A stretch of DNA of 64,000 bases from Adiantum capillus-veneris (GCA_014529385.2 CM043955.1:135728108-135792107), one strand, 5' to 3'; positions 23,119 through 35,408 are shown, counted from the stretch's first letter. Notes: generated from the sequence alone by a model not told the origin. Numbers and translations are program-made.

Positions 23119-23926
23119 GCATATCATAAAATAGATTTCAGTAAATCTTTTAAAGATCTGGTCAATAAAAAATATCACCAAGTTTTCAATGTGTTGAATG
23201 TTCAAAAAAGCTGAATGTTGCAATGAGAGCTGAAAAGGCTTTAATTAAAAGCTACTGCAAATTAAAGCTTTAATTAAAAGCTATTGAAAATTAAAGCTTT
23301 AAATAAAAGCTACTACAAATGAAAGGTTTAATTTAACTATCAAAGCTTACTTGGGCCGATTGCCGTATGTATAAGAGGAAGATTGAGCACCGCAAATTCG
23401 AAGAGCCGTCTGTATTAGAGGCCGAAGCTCTTAAGTCAAACGTTTGTAGTAGCACGCATCTACAGAGGAAGAGCAGCACCAAGAGCAGAGAAAGAATAGC
23501 TGCTGCATGTCGACGAGCAGCAATAGCTGCGCCTTGCTGCATATAATGTGAATCACCAGGATTAATCAATTCGTTGATAGCATCGTACGTCGAGGTCAAG
23601 AAACTCCAGCTAGGGATAGTGCGCGCCATGGCTTGCTAACAATCAAAGAACTAGAGCTATGCAGAGCTTGCGCGCGGTGCCATGGCTATCTCAGTTTAGC
23701 AAGAATGTCCTATCTGCTATCGCGTTGAGCTGGGTTCTCGCCCATACCGCTTGATTAATTTTTGGTGATAGGGTAGAGCGAGAGTGAGAAAGAGGTAGGT
23801 ACTCCTTTCATTTTAGTGGGCCCCAATCACGTTTATTACCACAATAGTGAGAATATATCGAGACCTTAAACCTCCAATTGGATTTCTCTTGGTTTTTAAG
23901 TAAAAAATTGAAGCCTTTGTCGGTAA
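22995..23926. repeat. Inverted repeat pair bounding ~930 bp
   Basis: TTGCCGACAAAGGCTTCAAA at 22995 is mirrored by the complement TTACCGACAAAGGCTTCAAT read from 23926, and the similarity runs on for about 40 bp with mismatches. The pair could be the termini of an old DNA transposon. Inside are a short direct repeat of AATTAAAGCTTTAATTAAAAGC type (23240-23330) and the small frame at 23333-23629. No transposase and no clear target duplication. Confidence 0.4.
23333..23629 (-). CDS. Small hypothetical protein with one hydrophobic segment
   Basis: A 98-codon frame starts at an ATG in a strong AGCCATGGCG context and is more GC-rich than its surroundings. It contains ILSLLLVLLFLCRCVLL near residues 45-61, long enough to be a membrane segment, preceded by an Ala/Arg/His stretch. 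No family is recognised. It may be a first exon of a larger gene or fortuitous sequence inside the inverted-repeat unit. Confidence 0.25.
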   Translation of the reverse strand: MARTIPSWSFLTSTYDAINELINPGDSHYMQQGAAIAARRHAAAILSLLLVLLFLCRCVLLQTFDLRASASNTDGSSNLRCSIFLLYIRQSAQVSFDS

Positions 23927-23929
23927 TTT

Positions 23930-25332
23930 AACTTGTGTAAATTTCCACCTTGGTTTTTTTCTACCATTGGATCTTGCCTTGTTGTTCAAAGATAGACAAG
24001 TAGGAAGCACCACCAGATGGTTGTAGAAGACGAGTAGGAGGAGAGGGCGTGAGTAGCGACAGGTGGCATGCCATGCAGGAGGAGATGCCAACAAAGAGAA
24101 GTTGGATGTGCACGGAGATAATGGATATCAACTTTATTTTTTAGATCTGCAGTCTCTCAATCTAGAACAATCTGCGACAATAACAAGATCGTACCTTGAT
24201 TCATTCGATGGTATACACTGCTGCCTCAAATGCTTAAAATCTCTATAAAATTAGTACCTAATATCTCCTCAATAGTCTGAATAACCAATTGAGGAACATG
24301 GGCTTTAATTATTCTATGAACTATGGGCTTAAAAAAAGAACATCACACGGAAAACTAGATTGTCTTGAGGTGCTGATGAAGCTAGGGCAACAACAACTAG
24401 CAAGTGCATTGTACATTAAAATGAAGATCTTAATAAGAAATGAAAATACCACAAGTCATGGAGCTAAAATGATGAGGTTTCTAGTATGGAGGATGTAGGT
24501 CCCAAAGACATAGTTGAAGGACAAGGATAGAAGCTCGTAGTGAGCACAAGGACATAATTGCTATGACTCGCATTTCTATGGGTGCTTCAATCATCCACTA
24601 CCTTTTGGGGTGATTATGAACTTGAATGTTACATGAAACCGTCCCACCTATAACCGGAGTTGAGAGAGAATGGATCTCCTCTTAGTCTCCTATATTTGTC
24701 TAAACATGCTGAGATTTTTTCATAATACGAGAGAGCTCATGAAAGGCGTGCGTGGAGGAGGACTAGCATGACATTAATGCAACCTTTGAAAAAAATGGCA
24801 TGGCTTCCATTGTAATAGCAAGTTATTTATGGTAGTTGAAAATGTTGTTTGTAGAGCGAGCACATTTTGTATCGATCAAACGTTAATTGAAGGCACGATA
24901 TAGTGCAAGTCTTTTGTCTTCGCATCACAATCTACTGCAACAAGTTGCAATGCAATTGAGAGGAAGAAGATGAGGAGGAGATTACAGTTGAATGATTGAC
25001 CTCTAAATTTCCCACCTATAAGTTTTCCAAGATTTTTAGGCCTAGGTCTTCTATGTCTACTTCACTAGGTCTCCCTATGGCAATGAAGCACACTTGGAGC
25101 CTCAAGCATTGCTAAACAAGGACTCACACAACGATGATTGTAAAGCCTTACTAGGAGTCCATAAACCTATGTTGACATATGCAACTATAACCAGGATATT
25201 CTATCTTACCCATAAATGTACATTAATTGAGTAACATACAGAATTATATGGTCAATGCACGACCAATTTGTCCATCTATCTCATTTATATGTAGTGTCTA
25301 GAAGTCTGCAAGAAAGAGTAATTAAACTAATA
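23930..25332. other. Unassigned intergenic DNA
   Basis: Only short frames with no domain wording are present. No LTR, inverted repeat or RNA gene is seen. Confidence 0.6.
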
Positions 25333-25337
25333 TTGGG

Positions 25338-26189
25338 TGTCATTAAATATCTAATATCTAACCAACCCAAATGATTTTCTCATATTAAAGTGATCATTTT
25401 ATGTGGGATAATAAATGGGAACAAGAATTAGAATATAGACATGTGCTTATAAATCTATCTCAACATGGGGCCAATGGTAAAGGGTCCAAATGAGAGATGG
25501 TATGTCAAAGGGCAAGGTTAACTAATGGAGCTTAAAGACCTTAGGGTTAGCTTCATTAAAGACCTCCAATGGTTAGTGTTAAAAGTCCTTTGACCTTGAG
25601 AAAGCTAGGGAAGAACTTGAGGTGGGAACCCGACCTAAACTTGTCTTTGACCTTAAGCAAGCTAGGGCTATACTTGAGGTGGGAACCTGACCTGAACTTG
25701 CCTTTGACCTTAGGCAAGCTAGGGCTGAGCTTGAGGTGGGAACTCCACCAAAGGTGCTTATCATGCTTGATGACTAAGGTACTTGAGGTACTTGTCATAC
25801 TTAATGAATCATCAAGAAGTTGATTGAGAAGCTTCCTATGCATGGGGGGTAAGATGCTTGAGTAAAAAAGAGTCCCTATACACTTAATGAGGAAGTTGCT
25901 TGAGAAGCTTCCTATGCATGGGGGGTAAGATGCTTGAGTCAAAAAGAGACCCTACACACTTAATGAGGAAGTTGCTTGAGAAGCTTCCTATGCATAAAGG
26001 TCCCAAAGTTAGGGGAATCTTTGACCTAACCTTCCACTCACCCAAGGGGCACCCCTTTTCTAAAAGGGCACATGGGACACATGTCAGACTCTCACTAAGC
26101 TTAACCACATGGTGCTTGAATGCTATTGGTTGGGCTAAAGAGGGTTCCAATGAGCTTCTAGTTCCATCCAACAAATATCTGGATATTTT

Positions 26190-26240
<51 letters not shown>

Positions 26241-27113
26241 TGTGTCTCTAAGGGGTAAGAAGGCCACTTGTCAAAAGACTACCAATGTACTTGACTGTAT
26301 GCTGCATGCGATTGGCTAGGGGGAGAAGGGTCCAATGAGCTTGCAGCATGTGGCAAGGTTGCAAATTGCCCCAAGCAAGCAAGGGGGGTGCTAGGGGGAT
26401 ATACTCCATGCACACACTCATTTGGAAGGGATTCTAACTTGGTGAAAGTTGAGGAACACCACCTCCTTCTCCAAGATTGTGAGAAGTGAGAGCCTACATC
26501 AACACTCTTGGCTATGGAATGCAAATCCAACCAAGAGCCATGCTTCAATGCTTAAGCTTGCCATCTTCTCCATCGCTGTTACTATGCTATTATGTATGCT
26601 AGCAAGAAGAGTAATGATAAGTGAGGAACTATTTATTTCTCCTATGAATGTTTCTTCTTCCTCTTCCCTACCCTCATTCCCCGCTAGCTCTAGTCTCCAC
26701 CTTTGAAGGTGTTTGAGGCCTTGGGACTGAGGCTTGGGATAGTTAATTCTTTCTACAAGTTTATGTTATGCTTGTGATGCATGAAGCTTTCCATCTTCAT
26801 TGCATCACGTAGGTCACAAGGAACACAAAGATTGTATTGTACCAAGTCTCTCTTGATGGGAGAAACTATAATACAAATGCCTATTGGAGGGGGGACCGGC
26901 TCCATATGAATCCGGTCCTTACCTATTGTCATGTTCTCTAAACTCTCTCTCTCTTGCAAAAGTATTGTTCATGCCAAGCTAACTAAGTACCATGTTTATG
27001 TTGCTACCATCAATTAAGTTCATCCGCTATGCTCACAAAGTAATCTCTCAAAAGTGCTTCACCTAATTTCCTAATTCTGCTACTCTCAAAGTTCACAGGC
27101 TATTTCCATTACA
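25338..27113 (+). repeat. 5' LTR of the R2 gypsy element
   Basis: It begins TGTCATTAAATATC and ends TTCCATTACA. It contains three ~57 bp tandem units (GACCTTAAGCAAGCTAGGGC type, about 25592-25765), three ~76 bp units starting GAGAAGCTTCCTATGCAT at 25826, 25902 and 25978, and a CT microsatellite near 26192-26236. It also preserves the empty site (GATAAGTGAGGAAC near 26617-26630) that in the 3' LTR received CACTA-1. Confidence 0.93.
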
Positions 27114-27114
27114 T

Positions 27115-27126
27115 TGGTATCAGAGC
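27115..27126 (+). other. Primer-binding site for initiator tRNA-Met
   Basis: TGGTATCAGAGC starts one base after the 5' LTR. Confidence 0.93.
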
Positions 27127-27526
27127 ATTTGGTTTCTCTTTTCTTGCTTAAGAAGAGAGGTCCTTAAGTAGCCTATTAATGTTTTTTTTGTTAATTATAT
27201 TAGGGTAAGTGGGTATGGGATCTATTATCGGTTTTGTTGAGCCCACTATGTGGGAGATGGTGCACACCTTGGGATCTTTGGTCTTAATAATGGAGTCTAT
27301 TTAGATTTGCCTACGTCTTTACCATTATTGAGCCATAATAAGTCCAAAAGGAGCTATCCCTCGGCAACTTGGCTATGTTAGACTCACTCCACTACTCTCT
27401 ATAATTAACTAATTCGAGTCGTGGGTGTAGATACTTAAGTGCCTATTTTCAAAGGCTAAGAGGAGTAACAACTATGGTTTTGAATTGCCAAAGCATACAC
27501 TAAGTAAACACATAAGTTCAATTAAC

Positions 27527-29074
27527 ATGGCTGACAATAAGCAAGAGAGTAGAATGAAAATTGATAACTTTGATTTTGCACATGAAGGTGCTAATGATGA
27601 TGCTCCCATGTTTGTTAATTATCTTGTCACTAGGTTGCAACAAGTTATGGGCAACCCCACTTTGCAATCCTAAGTTACTCAACAACTTTGTGCTTATGGG
27701 ATTTCCTTTCCTCTCCAAGAGGAGAGAGAGCTTAGGAGGCGTCTTGACGAGACCCCCAAAAGAAGACTCTCTCCCATACGAGAGGAGGAATCCAAAGAAC
27801 AAGAAAGTAATGAATCCCTAAGTTCCTCGAAAGATGTGGCTCCATGAATATGGCGGATTAAAAGATCACCAACTGCTCCCAAGAGGAAACAATTAACCCA
27901 TAGTCCTTCTCCTCGTCAGTCACTTCAAAAGGAAAGAGAGGAAACAAAGGAAGAAAAAGACAAGAAAGAGGTCACCCTCTTCTCCTTCGTCTTCACCTTC
28001 CTCCTCTTTCGGTGAAAGCTCTGGCTATTCTCCTAGAGAATACAAGAGGGGAGGACATCGCAAATCTTAACTTGCATGGCGAAGGTCACAAAAGCTCAAG
28101 AAGTTCAAAGAGGGAGGAAAGAGTATCTCTTTTCTCACCTATGATGGCACCTTTGCTGCTACCGACAAAGTATTGGCCTTCATCCAACATTTTGATGCGG
28201 CCTTTGGAGACGAGGGCTTCACGGAGTCCTCCAAGCTACGCCATGTAGCTATGCACTTCCAAAAATCGGCTCGTCAATGGTGGGCTAGCCGTCGTGGCAA
28301 CGACGAAGCCCCAAAGACATGGAAAACTCTATGAGTTTCCATAATGAAGCAATTCCTTGCAAGTGATGCAAAGACAAAGTGCTTACCAAATGGTGAAGTT
28401 TAAAGCTTCTCGCTCATGAGTCTATCCATAAATATGTGGACAAGTTATGGGATTTACATCTCAAGACTACTATCTTTCAAAATATAGACTTTGCCGTGCA
28501 AAAGAAACGATTCTTTGCGGCATTACCCAAAGAGATGGCCGAGTATGTCAACTCTCAACGGCCTGGTTCTATCACCAAGGTAATCCACCACATCATGGTT
28601 GCTTTGCACATCAATTTCCAACAAGGGGCTAGACAGAATGTCAAGCCCGTGGAAAATAAAGACAAAAGTGATACCAAGAGGAAAACCAATGCCCAACATT
28701 CTTACCAAGGCTATTCCAACAACAACAACAATCGGTCCAAGGAGAAGGGAGTTTACAAAGGTAAATATAAACTCTCTCCTAAAGAGCTAGAAGCTTTTTG
28801 TAAGGACCACAAATGTTTTAAGTGTGGGAAGCAAGGCCATGGTTATCATCCTTGCCCCAAGAGAATTGCCCGCAATGAGACTCCTAGAGCCTCTATGTTT
28901 GAAGCTCCAAAAGAGGATGCTCATTGCCAAAGATTTCTCCAATCCTATGCTTGGGAAAAGATAGAAGAGCATGATGCCTTTATTTTGTTTGACCCTAGTT
29001 CAACTCACAACTTCATATCCATGGAATTGACCACTAAGCTAGACATACAAGACCAGGAGATGGAGATGCATTGA
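27527..29074 (+). pseudogene. Gypsy gag and protease, R2 element, multiply broken
   Basis: The ATG at 27527 opens MADNKQESRMKIDNFDF. A stop at 27671 and several shifts follow. The capsid core is readable at about 28137-28330 (DKVLAFIQHFDAAFGDEGF, RQWWASRRGNDEAPKTW) and is followed by a TAG. The frame at 28436-29074 holds the end of the capsid domain, an Asn-rich linker and the knuckle CFKCGKQGHGYHPC (C-x2-C-x4-H-x4-C). After it, FDPSSTHNFISMELTTKLDI is the protease active-site region, where the usual D-[ST]-G triplet reads D-P-S. Confidence 0.8.
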
Positions 29075-29960
29075 AAGCCAATGGAGCTATCAAGGGAAAA
29101 GACGTATCTGTTACTTCCTTGATTGGAAAATTAAGGCTTCATGTCCAAAGCTATGTGGACAAAAAGGATTTATTCATCTGCCCTCTCAAACATGAGAATG
29201 TTACCATTGGGGCACCATGGTTTAACCGCATGGCTTCCAACATGAAGCTCCCTAAAAAGAGAATCTACTTCACCTACAGGGAAGAGAGCACGTATATAGA
29301 TGTAATGAGTTGGGAAACACCATATCCCTGCAATAAAGGGAATCAAGAGGAATTGGAGTTGTCTAATTTCCTAAATGGATCCCAAGATGTTTTCATTGAT
29401 GACATCCCTAGTGAGGTACCTCTAAAATGAGGGATGATGACCATGCAATTGAGCTCCTACCAGGAAGCTCACTGCCTAACAAGCCTTGTTATCGAGTTTC
29501 ACAAGATCAACAAGAGGAGATCATGAGGCAAGTGCATGAATTGGTGGAAAAAGGGATGGTGAGGTCTAGCTCCTCTCCATTTTGTTCCCCATTGCTTTTC
29601 GTGCAAAAGAAAGACGACACATATCACATGTGTGTCGACTATAGAGCACTAAATAAGATTACTATGAAAAATATATTTTCCGTGCCGCGTGTAGAAGATC
29701 TATTTGATAATTTACAAAGTTTTAGCCTGACAAATGCTACAGAGCATTCAAACTCATGATGGACAAAAATCTTCAGGCCATTCAAATTCTCTTGAGGAGT
29801 ACAAGTGACATCTCCAGGTAATCTTTCAAGTTGTGAGAGAGAATAAGATTTTCAATAATCAAAAGAAAAGTGAATTTTTCCTACAAGAGATTCAAACTTA
29901 CATCACATTATCTCTAAAGATGGCACCCGTATAGATCCAACAAAGTTAGAGATAATAAAA
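29071..29960 (+). pseudogene. Gypsy protease end and reverse transcriptase, R2 element, catalytic core deleted
   Basis: The frame 29071-29430 covers the protease-RT linker. 29427-29759 encodes the RT fingers: LVEKGMVRSSSSPFCSPLLF, then VQKKD and VDYRALNKITMKN. After FDNLQSF the sequence jumps to the block after motif B (LTNA, then in another frame AFKLMMDKNLQAI), so motif A with its catalytic Asp is missing. Shortly after, it jumps to VIFQVVRENKIFNNQKKSEF, the segment after the YxDD motif, so that is missing too. Confidence 0.75.
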
Positions 29961-31764
29961 GGATGGCCTAATCCAAGGAATCTACAGGAGGTACGAAGCT
30001 TCATAGGTATGTGTGCATACTATAGATGCTTCATAGAAAAAATTCTTGCTAATAGCAGGCCCATTACATGACTTAACAAAAAAAGAACGTTAAGTATTCA
30101 TAGACTGCAAACGTGCAAGACGCTTTTGAGAAGCTTATCTCTCAATGTGTGCTCACACTATTAGATCTCTCAAAGACATTTGAGGTCCAAGGTGATGGTT
30201 GTGGTGATTGGCTTGGAGCTATTTTGCTTCAAGAAGGGCATGCCATAGCATATGAGAGTCAAAGACTCAACTTCGATAAGTGATTATTGGCAAATACGAA
30301 AAAGAGCTACTAGCTATTTTATATGCCCTAAACACGTGGAAACAATATATCTTGGGAACTCCATGCATCCTACAAATGGATCACAAAGCCTCAAGAACTT
30401 CATGACACAAATCAAGCTCTTGGACAAACAAATGAGGTGGGCAAATTTTGTTTTGAAATTTAAATTTCATATTGCTCACATTGCTAACAAACACAATCAA
30501 GTGGTCGATGCACTTTCACAACGACTAAGGGTAAATGAGATGTCTATAGCAACTCACAATGATCTATCTTTTATGATAGATGAATATGCTATTGACCAAG
30601 ACTTTAAGTATGTAATTACAGCCGTTGCATTAGGGAAGAAAAAAGAACCATTCACCTTGAAGGATGGTTATCTTCCAAACGACAATAGGCTATGTGTTAC
30701 TCACCCATACAATAAGAAAGTCATGTATGAATCCCATAGTTCTCCTTATGCGGGGCAAAAAGGCATTCCATAGTAGACTACTCTTTGAGAAGTAGAAATG
30801 TATTTTTGCTGGTCTACCATGAAAAGTAAACATACAAGAGTATGTTTCAAAATGCGTGGTATACCAAAAGTTGAAATTGATCGAGGGAAGCAAGTTGGAT
30901 TATTTCAGTCGACAGGCTTAACAAGCAGCCACACTCTATGCCTGTCAAAAAGACTATTAAGGCACATCAAAGGCAACCCTCTTTAGATCTCAAATTTTCA
31001 AGTATCATGGCTTTCCAACATCGATAGTGTCGGACAAAGATCCTAGAATGACCATTAATTTCTACAAGGGTCTCTTTGAGATCTAGAAAGTAGATTAAAT
31101 TTCTCTTTCGGTCTAGCATCCACAAACGAATGACCAAAGTGAAATAACTAATCTAACGACTCTTGATCTACTAAAAGTCTATGTCATGGAAGTGAATCAA
31201 CGTTCTCAATGAGAGAAGTACCTACCTCTTATGGAGTATGCGTACAATGACATTGTACATACTTCTATGGGGAAAGCATCTTTCGAGGTTAAAGAAGGAA
31301 GATCCAAAAGTCCCTTACTACTTAAAGTACATGAGAAGATCTTCGCTGCTGATGAATATAGGCGAGACCTACAAGAATCTTTTCCAAATATTAAAGGGGT
31401 TATATCCATCTCACAGGAAAGGCAAAAAGGGCTGCTGCTAATAAGCACAGAAGAGCCTTAGCCTTTAAGGAAAATGATTGGGTCTTGCTAAAGTTTCTCA
31501 AGGCTCATCTAAGGCATACTACGAGCAAGAGTCCTATGGACCACCAAGAGTATGATGCTAAATACTATGGTCCTTAAAATTCTTAAGCCAGTCAATGAGA
31601 TGGCTTATCAATTGAAGTTGCCCAACCATTGGCTCATGTACAATTTTTTCCATGAGAACATACATAAGCCTTACAAAGGAGCGCCATCAAAAGAAGCAAT
31701 AGTTGCAGACCCTCCAAAAATCAATGATCAAGAAGAAATACTTCAATCTGAGTCCATCCTATGA
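29960..31764 (+). pseudogene. Gypsy RNase H, integrase and C-terminal domain remnants, R2 element
   Basis: RT connection text (EVRSFIGMCAYYRCFIEK) lies near 29990-30050. RNase H remnants run from about 30110 (LQEGHAIAYESQRLN type reading across shifts) and end at 30252-30540 with FKFHIAHIANKHNQVVDALS. Integrase remnants lie at 30690-31450 (SYAGQKGIP, later YNDIVHTSMGKASFEV). The last frame at 31552-31764 has AYQLKLPNHWLMYNFFHENI followed by HKPYKG, the usual end block preceding a chromodomain-type tail. It is heavily broken. Confidence 0.7.
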
Positions 31765-32272
31765 CATGAAGACAAGGTATTAAGAAACGGTAAGATTATA
31801 TGACCATATCTTATTAAGTTTAACGATTGTTCTTCTAAAGATGCTAGATGGATGCAAGGAACCTAGCTTAAGGATAATATGAACCTTGTCAATGCTAGTA
31901 ATGCTACAATCGAGTAAGCAAATGAAAATGCATTTTAAATGAAAAATGTTTTTGTATTATAAGACTAGTTCTCTATTTATTGTGCACAAATTTAAGTAAT
32001 ATGCATACTAAAAATCATGTTTGGGATGACGACGTCTCTCAAACACCATGTAGAATTTGTCACTCTGCTTGGGAAGATGAAATGGACTAAAGAGCATAAA
32101 TGATTTTGGCAGCTATATCTCCCAAGCACCAAATGGATTAGTCATCCATCTTGGAATGATGTCGTAGGGTAAAAAAGGATCCTCTAACCGCTAAAAAAAA
32201 TTGACTAATGACTATGACCTTATCTCTTTTACCTCATAGTCGAGGACAACTATGATTTCAAGCGAGAGGTAA
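31765..32272 (+). other. R2 3' untranslated region with purine tract
   Basis: No coding is seen. The end reads AGCGAGAGGTAA directly before the TG of the 3' LTR, a weak polypurine tract. Confidence 0.55.
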
Positions 32273-33527
32273 TGTCATTAAATATCAAATATCTAACCAA
32301 CCCAAATGATTTTCTCATATTAAACGGATCATTTAATGTGGGATAATAAACGGGAACAAGGGTTATAATATAGACATGTGCTTACGGATCTATCTCAATA
32401 CGGGGCCAATGGTAAAGGGGCCCAAATGAGAGATGGTATGTCAAAGAGAAAGGTTAACTAATGGAGCTTAAAATACCTTAGGGTTAGCTTCATTAAAGAC
32501 CTCCAATGGTAGTTTTAATAGTCATTTGACCTTAAGCAAGCTAGGACTGAGCTTGAGGTGGAAACACGACCTAAACTTGTGTGTGACCTTAAGCAAGCTA
32601 GGGCTGTACTTGAGGTGGAAACCCGACCTAAACTTGCCTTTGACCTTAGGCAAGCTAGGGCTGAGCTTGAGGTGGGAACTCCACCTAAGGTGCTTGTCAT
32701 GCTGGATGACTAAGGTACTTGAGGTACTTGTCATACTTAATGACTCATGAGGAAGTTGCTTGAGAAGCTTCTTATGCATGGGCGGTAAGATGCTTGAGTC
32801 AAAAAGAGACCCTACACACTTAATGAGGAAGTTGCTTGAGAAGCTTCCTATGCATGGGGGGTAATATGCTTGAGTCAAAAAGAGACCCTACACACTTAAT
32901 GAGGAAGTTGCTTGAGAAGCTTCCTACACATAAAAGTCCCAAAGTTAGGGGAATCTTTGACCTAACCTTCCACTCACCCAAGGGGCACCCCTTTTTTAAA
33001 AGGGCACATGGGACACAGTGTCAGACTCTCACTAAGCTTAACCACATGGTGTGCTTGAATGCCATTGGTTGGGCTAAAGAGGGGTCCAATGAGATTCTAG
33101 TTCCATCCACCAAATATCTAGATATTTTCAAGCTCTCTCTCTATCTCTCTCTCTAAGGGGTAAGGAGGACACTTGTCAAAAGACTACCCATGTACTTGAA
33201 TGCATGCTACATGTGATTGGCTAGGGGGAGAAGGGTCCAATGAGCTTGCAGCATGTGGAAAGGTTGCGACTTGTCCCAAGAAAGCAAGGTGGGTGCTAGG
33301 GGGATATACTCCACATACACACTCATTTGGAAGGGATTCTCACTTGGTGAAAGTTGAGGAACACCACCTCCTTCTCCAAGCTTGTGAGAAGTGAGAGCCT
33401 ACATTAACACTCTTGGATATGGAATGCAAATCCAACCAAGAGCCATGCTTCAATGCTTAAGCTTGCCATCTTCTCCATCTCCATTACTATGCTATTATGT
33501 ATGCTAGCAAGAAGAGTAATGATAAGT
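32273..33527 (+). repeat. 3' LTR of R2, part before CACTA-1
   Basis: It matches the 5' LTR from its TGTCATTAAATATC start, including the ~57 bp and ~76 bp tandem units (the latter at 32762, 32838 and 32914). The CT microsatellite is shorter than in the 5' copy. It stops at GATAAGT, the CACTA-1 target. Confidence 0.92.
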
Positions 33528-33539
33528 CACTACAAGAGG

Positions 33540-33720
33540 CTCTTCATATTAGCGACGCTCACACAACGACGCTCAAATTTTTTTTTCCCGACGTCGCTAT
33601 GAGCGTCACTATAAGCGTCGCTATGAGCGTCGCAAATTTACAAAGGAATTTGCGACGCTCATAGCGACGCTTATAGCGACGCTTATAGCGACGCTCATAG
33701 CGACGCCGGCTGGGGTAAAA
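33540..33720. repeat. CACTA-1 left subterminal repeats
   Basis: Copies of GCGACGCTCATAGCGACGC and its complement GCGTCGCTATGAGCGTCGC lie in both orientations. In this superfamily such motifs are the binding sites of the second protein. They are CpG-rich and can fold on themselves. Confidence 0.9.
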
Positions 33721-33803
33721 AAATAACCGAGCACGCCCAAAAACTCAGATCTCAGATCTGAGTTTTTCGGCGCCCTCAACCAAGGAGCAGGTAACGCTCT
33801 CCC

Positions 33804-33806
<3 letters not shown>

Positions 33807-33844
<38 letters not shown>

Positions 33845-33849
33845 CTTCT

Positions 33850-33923
<74 letters not shown>

Positions 33924-34041
33924 AGAGGAAGGAGAGACAGGTATGCTCCTTCCCTCTCCTCATTCTCATGTTCCCTTCCCCTCTTTCTCTCTCCCTCTCT
34001 CTCTCTCTCTCACACACACACATACACACACACATAGTGTT

Positions 34042-34099
<58 letters not shown>

Positions 34100-34330
34100 A
34101 ACAAAAACAAAAACGCACACACACATACATAAACAAAGAATGCACACACACATTGAGAGAGAAAAAGAGAGAGAGAGCATGCATAAACAAAAAACGCACG
34201 CATTGAGAGAGGAAAAGAGAGAGAGAACATGCATAAACAAAAAACGCACACATTGAGAGAGGAAAAGAGAGAGAAAGAGAGCATACGATCCAAAAAAACG
34301 CACACACATTGAGAGAGAAAGAGAGAGAAA
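33807..34330. repeat. Microsatellite cluster and ~54 bp tandem repeat in CACTA-1
   Basis: (CT)n at 33807-33840, (CA)n at 33851-33919, mixed CT/CA at about 33985-34035 and (GA)n at 34046-34095 are followed by at least three units of a GCATGCATAAACAAAAAACG + CACATTGAGAGAGGAAAAGA type at about 34155-34320. Confidence 0.9.
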
Positions 34331-34683
34331 CTAATTTAACGTCGTAGGAAACTAATTAAAATTAAAAGACCTAAAGATCTAGCCGACGAGGAGTTGAACT
34401 CAAGACCTATTATTCAAGAGGGAAATGGCATAATCAATCTATCATACTTGGCATGGGTGATAGAAAGGTTATACCATTTATCTCTTTTTATTGGCACACA
34501 CATCCACACACGCGCACACACACAAGAAGAAGAGAGTTATAACGTCGTAGGAAACTATCTTAAAAGACGTTAAAGATTAGGTTATATGTAGACTTACATT
34601 AAATTAGATTTAGGTTTATTTTTAACTAGATTTACGTTTATTTAAGCTAGATTTAGATTTACGTTATATTAGATTAGATTTAG

Positions 34684-34893
34684 GTCTCCATAGACTGTGA
34701 TGCCTGCATGAAGCGGGTGAAGAAAGCCCTCAATGGAATATAGGGTATTGCTGCCTTCACTCATGGTGGGCTCCGTCGATCCAAAAGTACTGGTGAAATG
34801 TCTTCAGAAGATAGGGAAGAAGGTGGATCTTTAGGGCGGCAAGAGTCACTACATCCCCGACACAATGACCATCTAGACAACCTCTAGTCATTA
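34684..34893 (+). pseudogene. Captured heavy-metal-associated (HMA/HIPP-like) domain fragment inside CACTA-1
   Basis: After an acceptor-like TTTAG, the sequence reads VSIDCDACMKRVKKALNGI, then a stop. CDAC is the metal-binding C-x2-C and KRVKKAL the following helix of an HMA domain. In another frame from about 34768 it continues VGSVDPKVLVKCLQKIGKKV, then DL, a TAG at the place where a Trp is usual, and GGKSHYIPD: the second half and end of an HMA domain. The strand between the halves is degraded. HMA proteins bind heavy metals or act as chaperones at membranes. The fragment is unrelated to CACTA genes, so it is best explained as host sequence picked up by the element. Confidence 0.65.
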
Positions 34894-35258
34894 GACTTAC
34901 GTTAAATTAGATTTAACTTTATTTTTAGTTAGATTTACGTTTATTTAGATTTACGCTTATTTACGTTGGATCGAGTCCACGCAAGAATTACTTACGGTTT
35001 AGGGTTTAGAGTTAGACGAACAGTGAAAAGATCTACTGTGAAAAGATGTTAAGATGAAGTGAAGTGCTACAGCTAGAGAAGAGGCAAAGGGGTTTTGTCC
35101 ACTACATGCAGTATCATGTAGACATGGGTGTGTAGATTTCTTGTACCCACAAATATAGGTATTGACCAATAAAGACGAGATTATAACCCGGTGGTTCTGA
35201 TCTCCGTGCACCTCTAGACCGAGGTGTGCGGGGATTGGACATGACTAGAGAATGTGAG

Positions 35259-35261
<3 letters not shown>

Positions 35262-35342
<81 letters not shown>
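35262..35342. repeat. (GA)n microsatellite
   Basis: About 80 bp of uninterrupted GA lie just upstream of the transposase gene start, where they might fall in the promoter or leader. Confidence 0.97.
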
Positions 35343-35346
<4 letters not shown>

Positions 35347-35408
35347 GACAAAGAATTCCAATAGAATATTAAATTTGTTGTCCAGGTTATAAGTTTTTTA
35401 TCCTCATT

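Noticed and set aside
33745-34309. Long Val/Cys, Leu/Ser and Arg/Glu-rich frames
   Set aside because: They are produced by the (CA), (CT) and (GA) tracts in CACTA-1, not by a gene.
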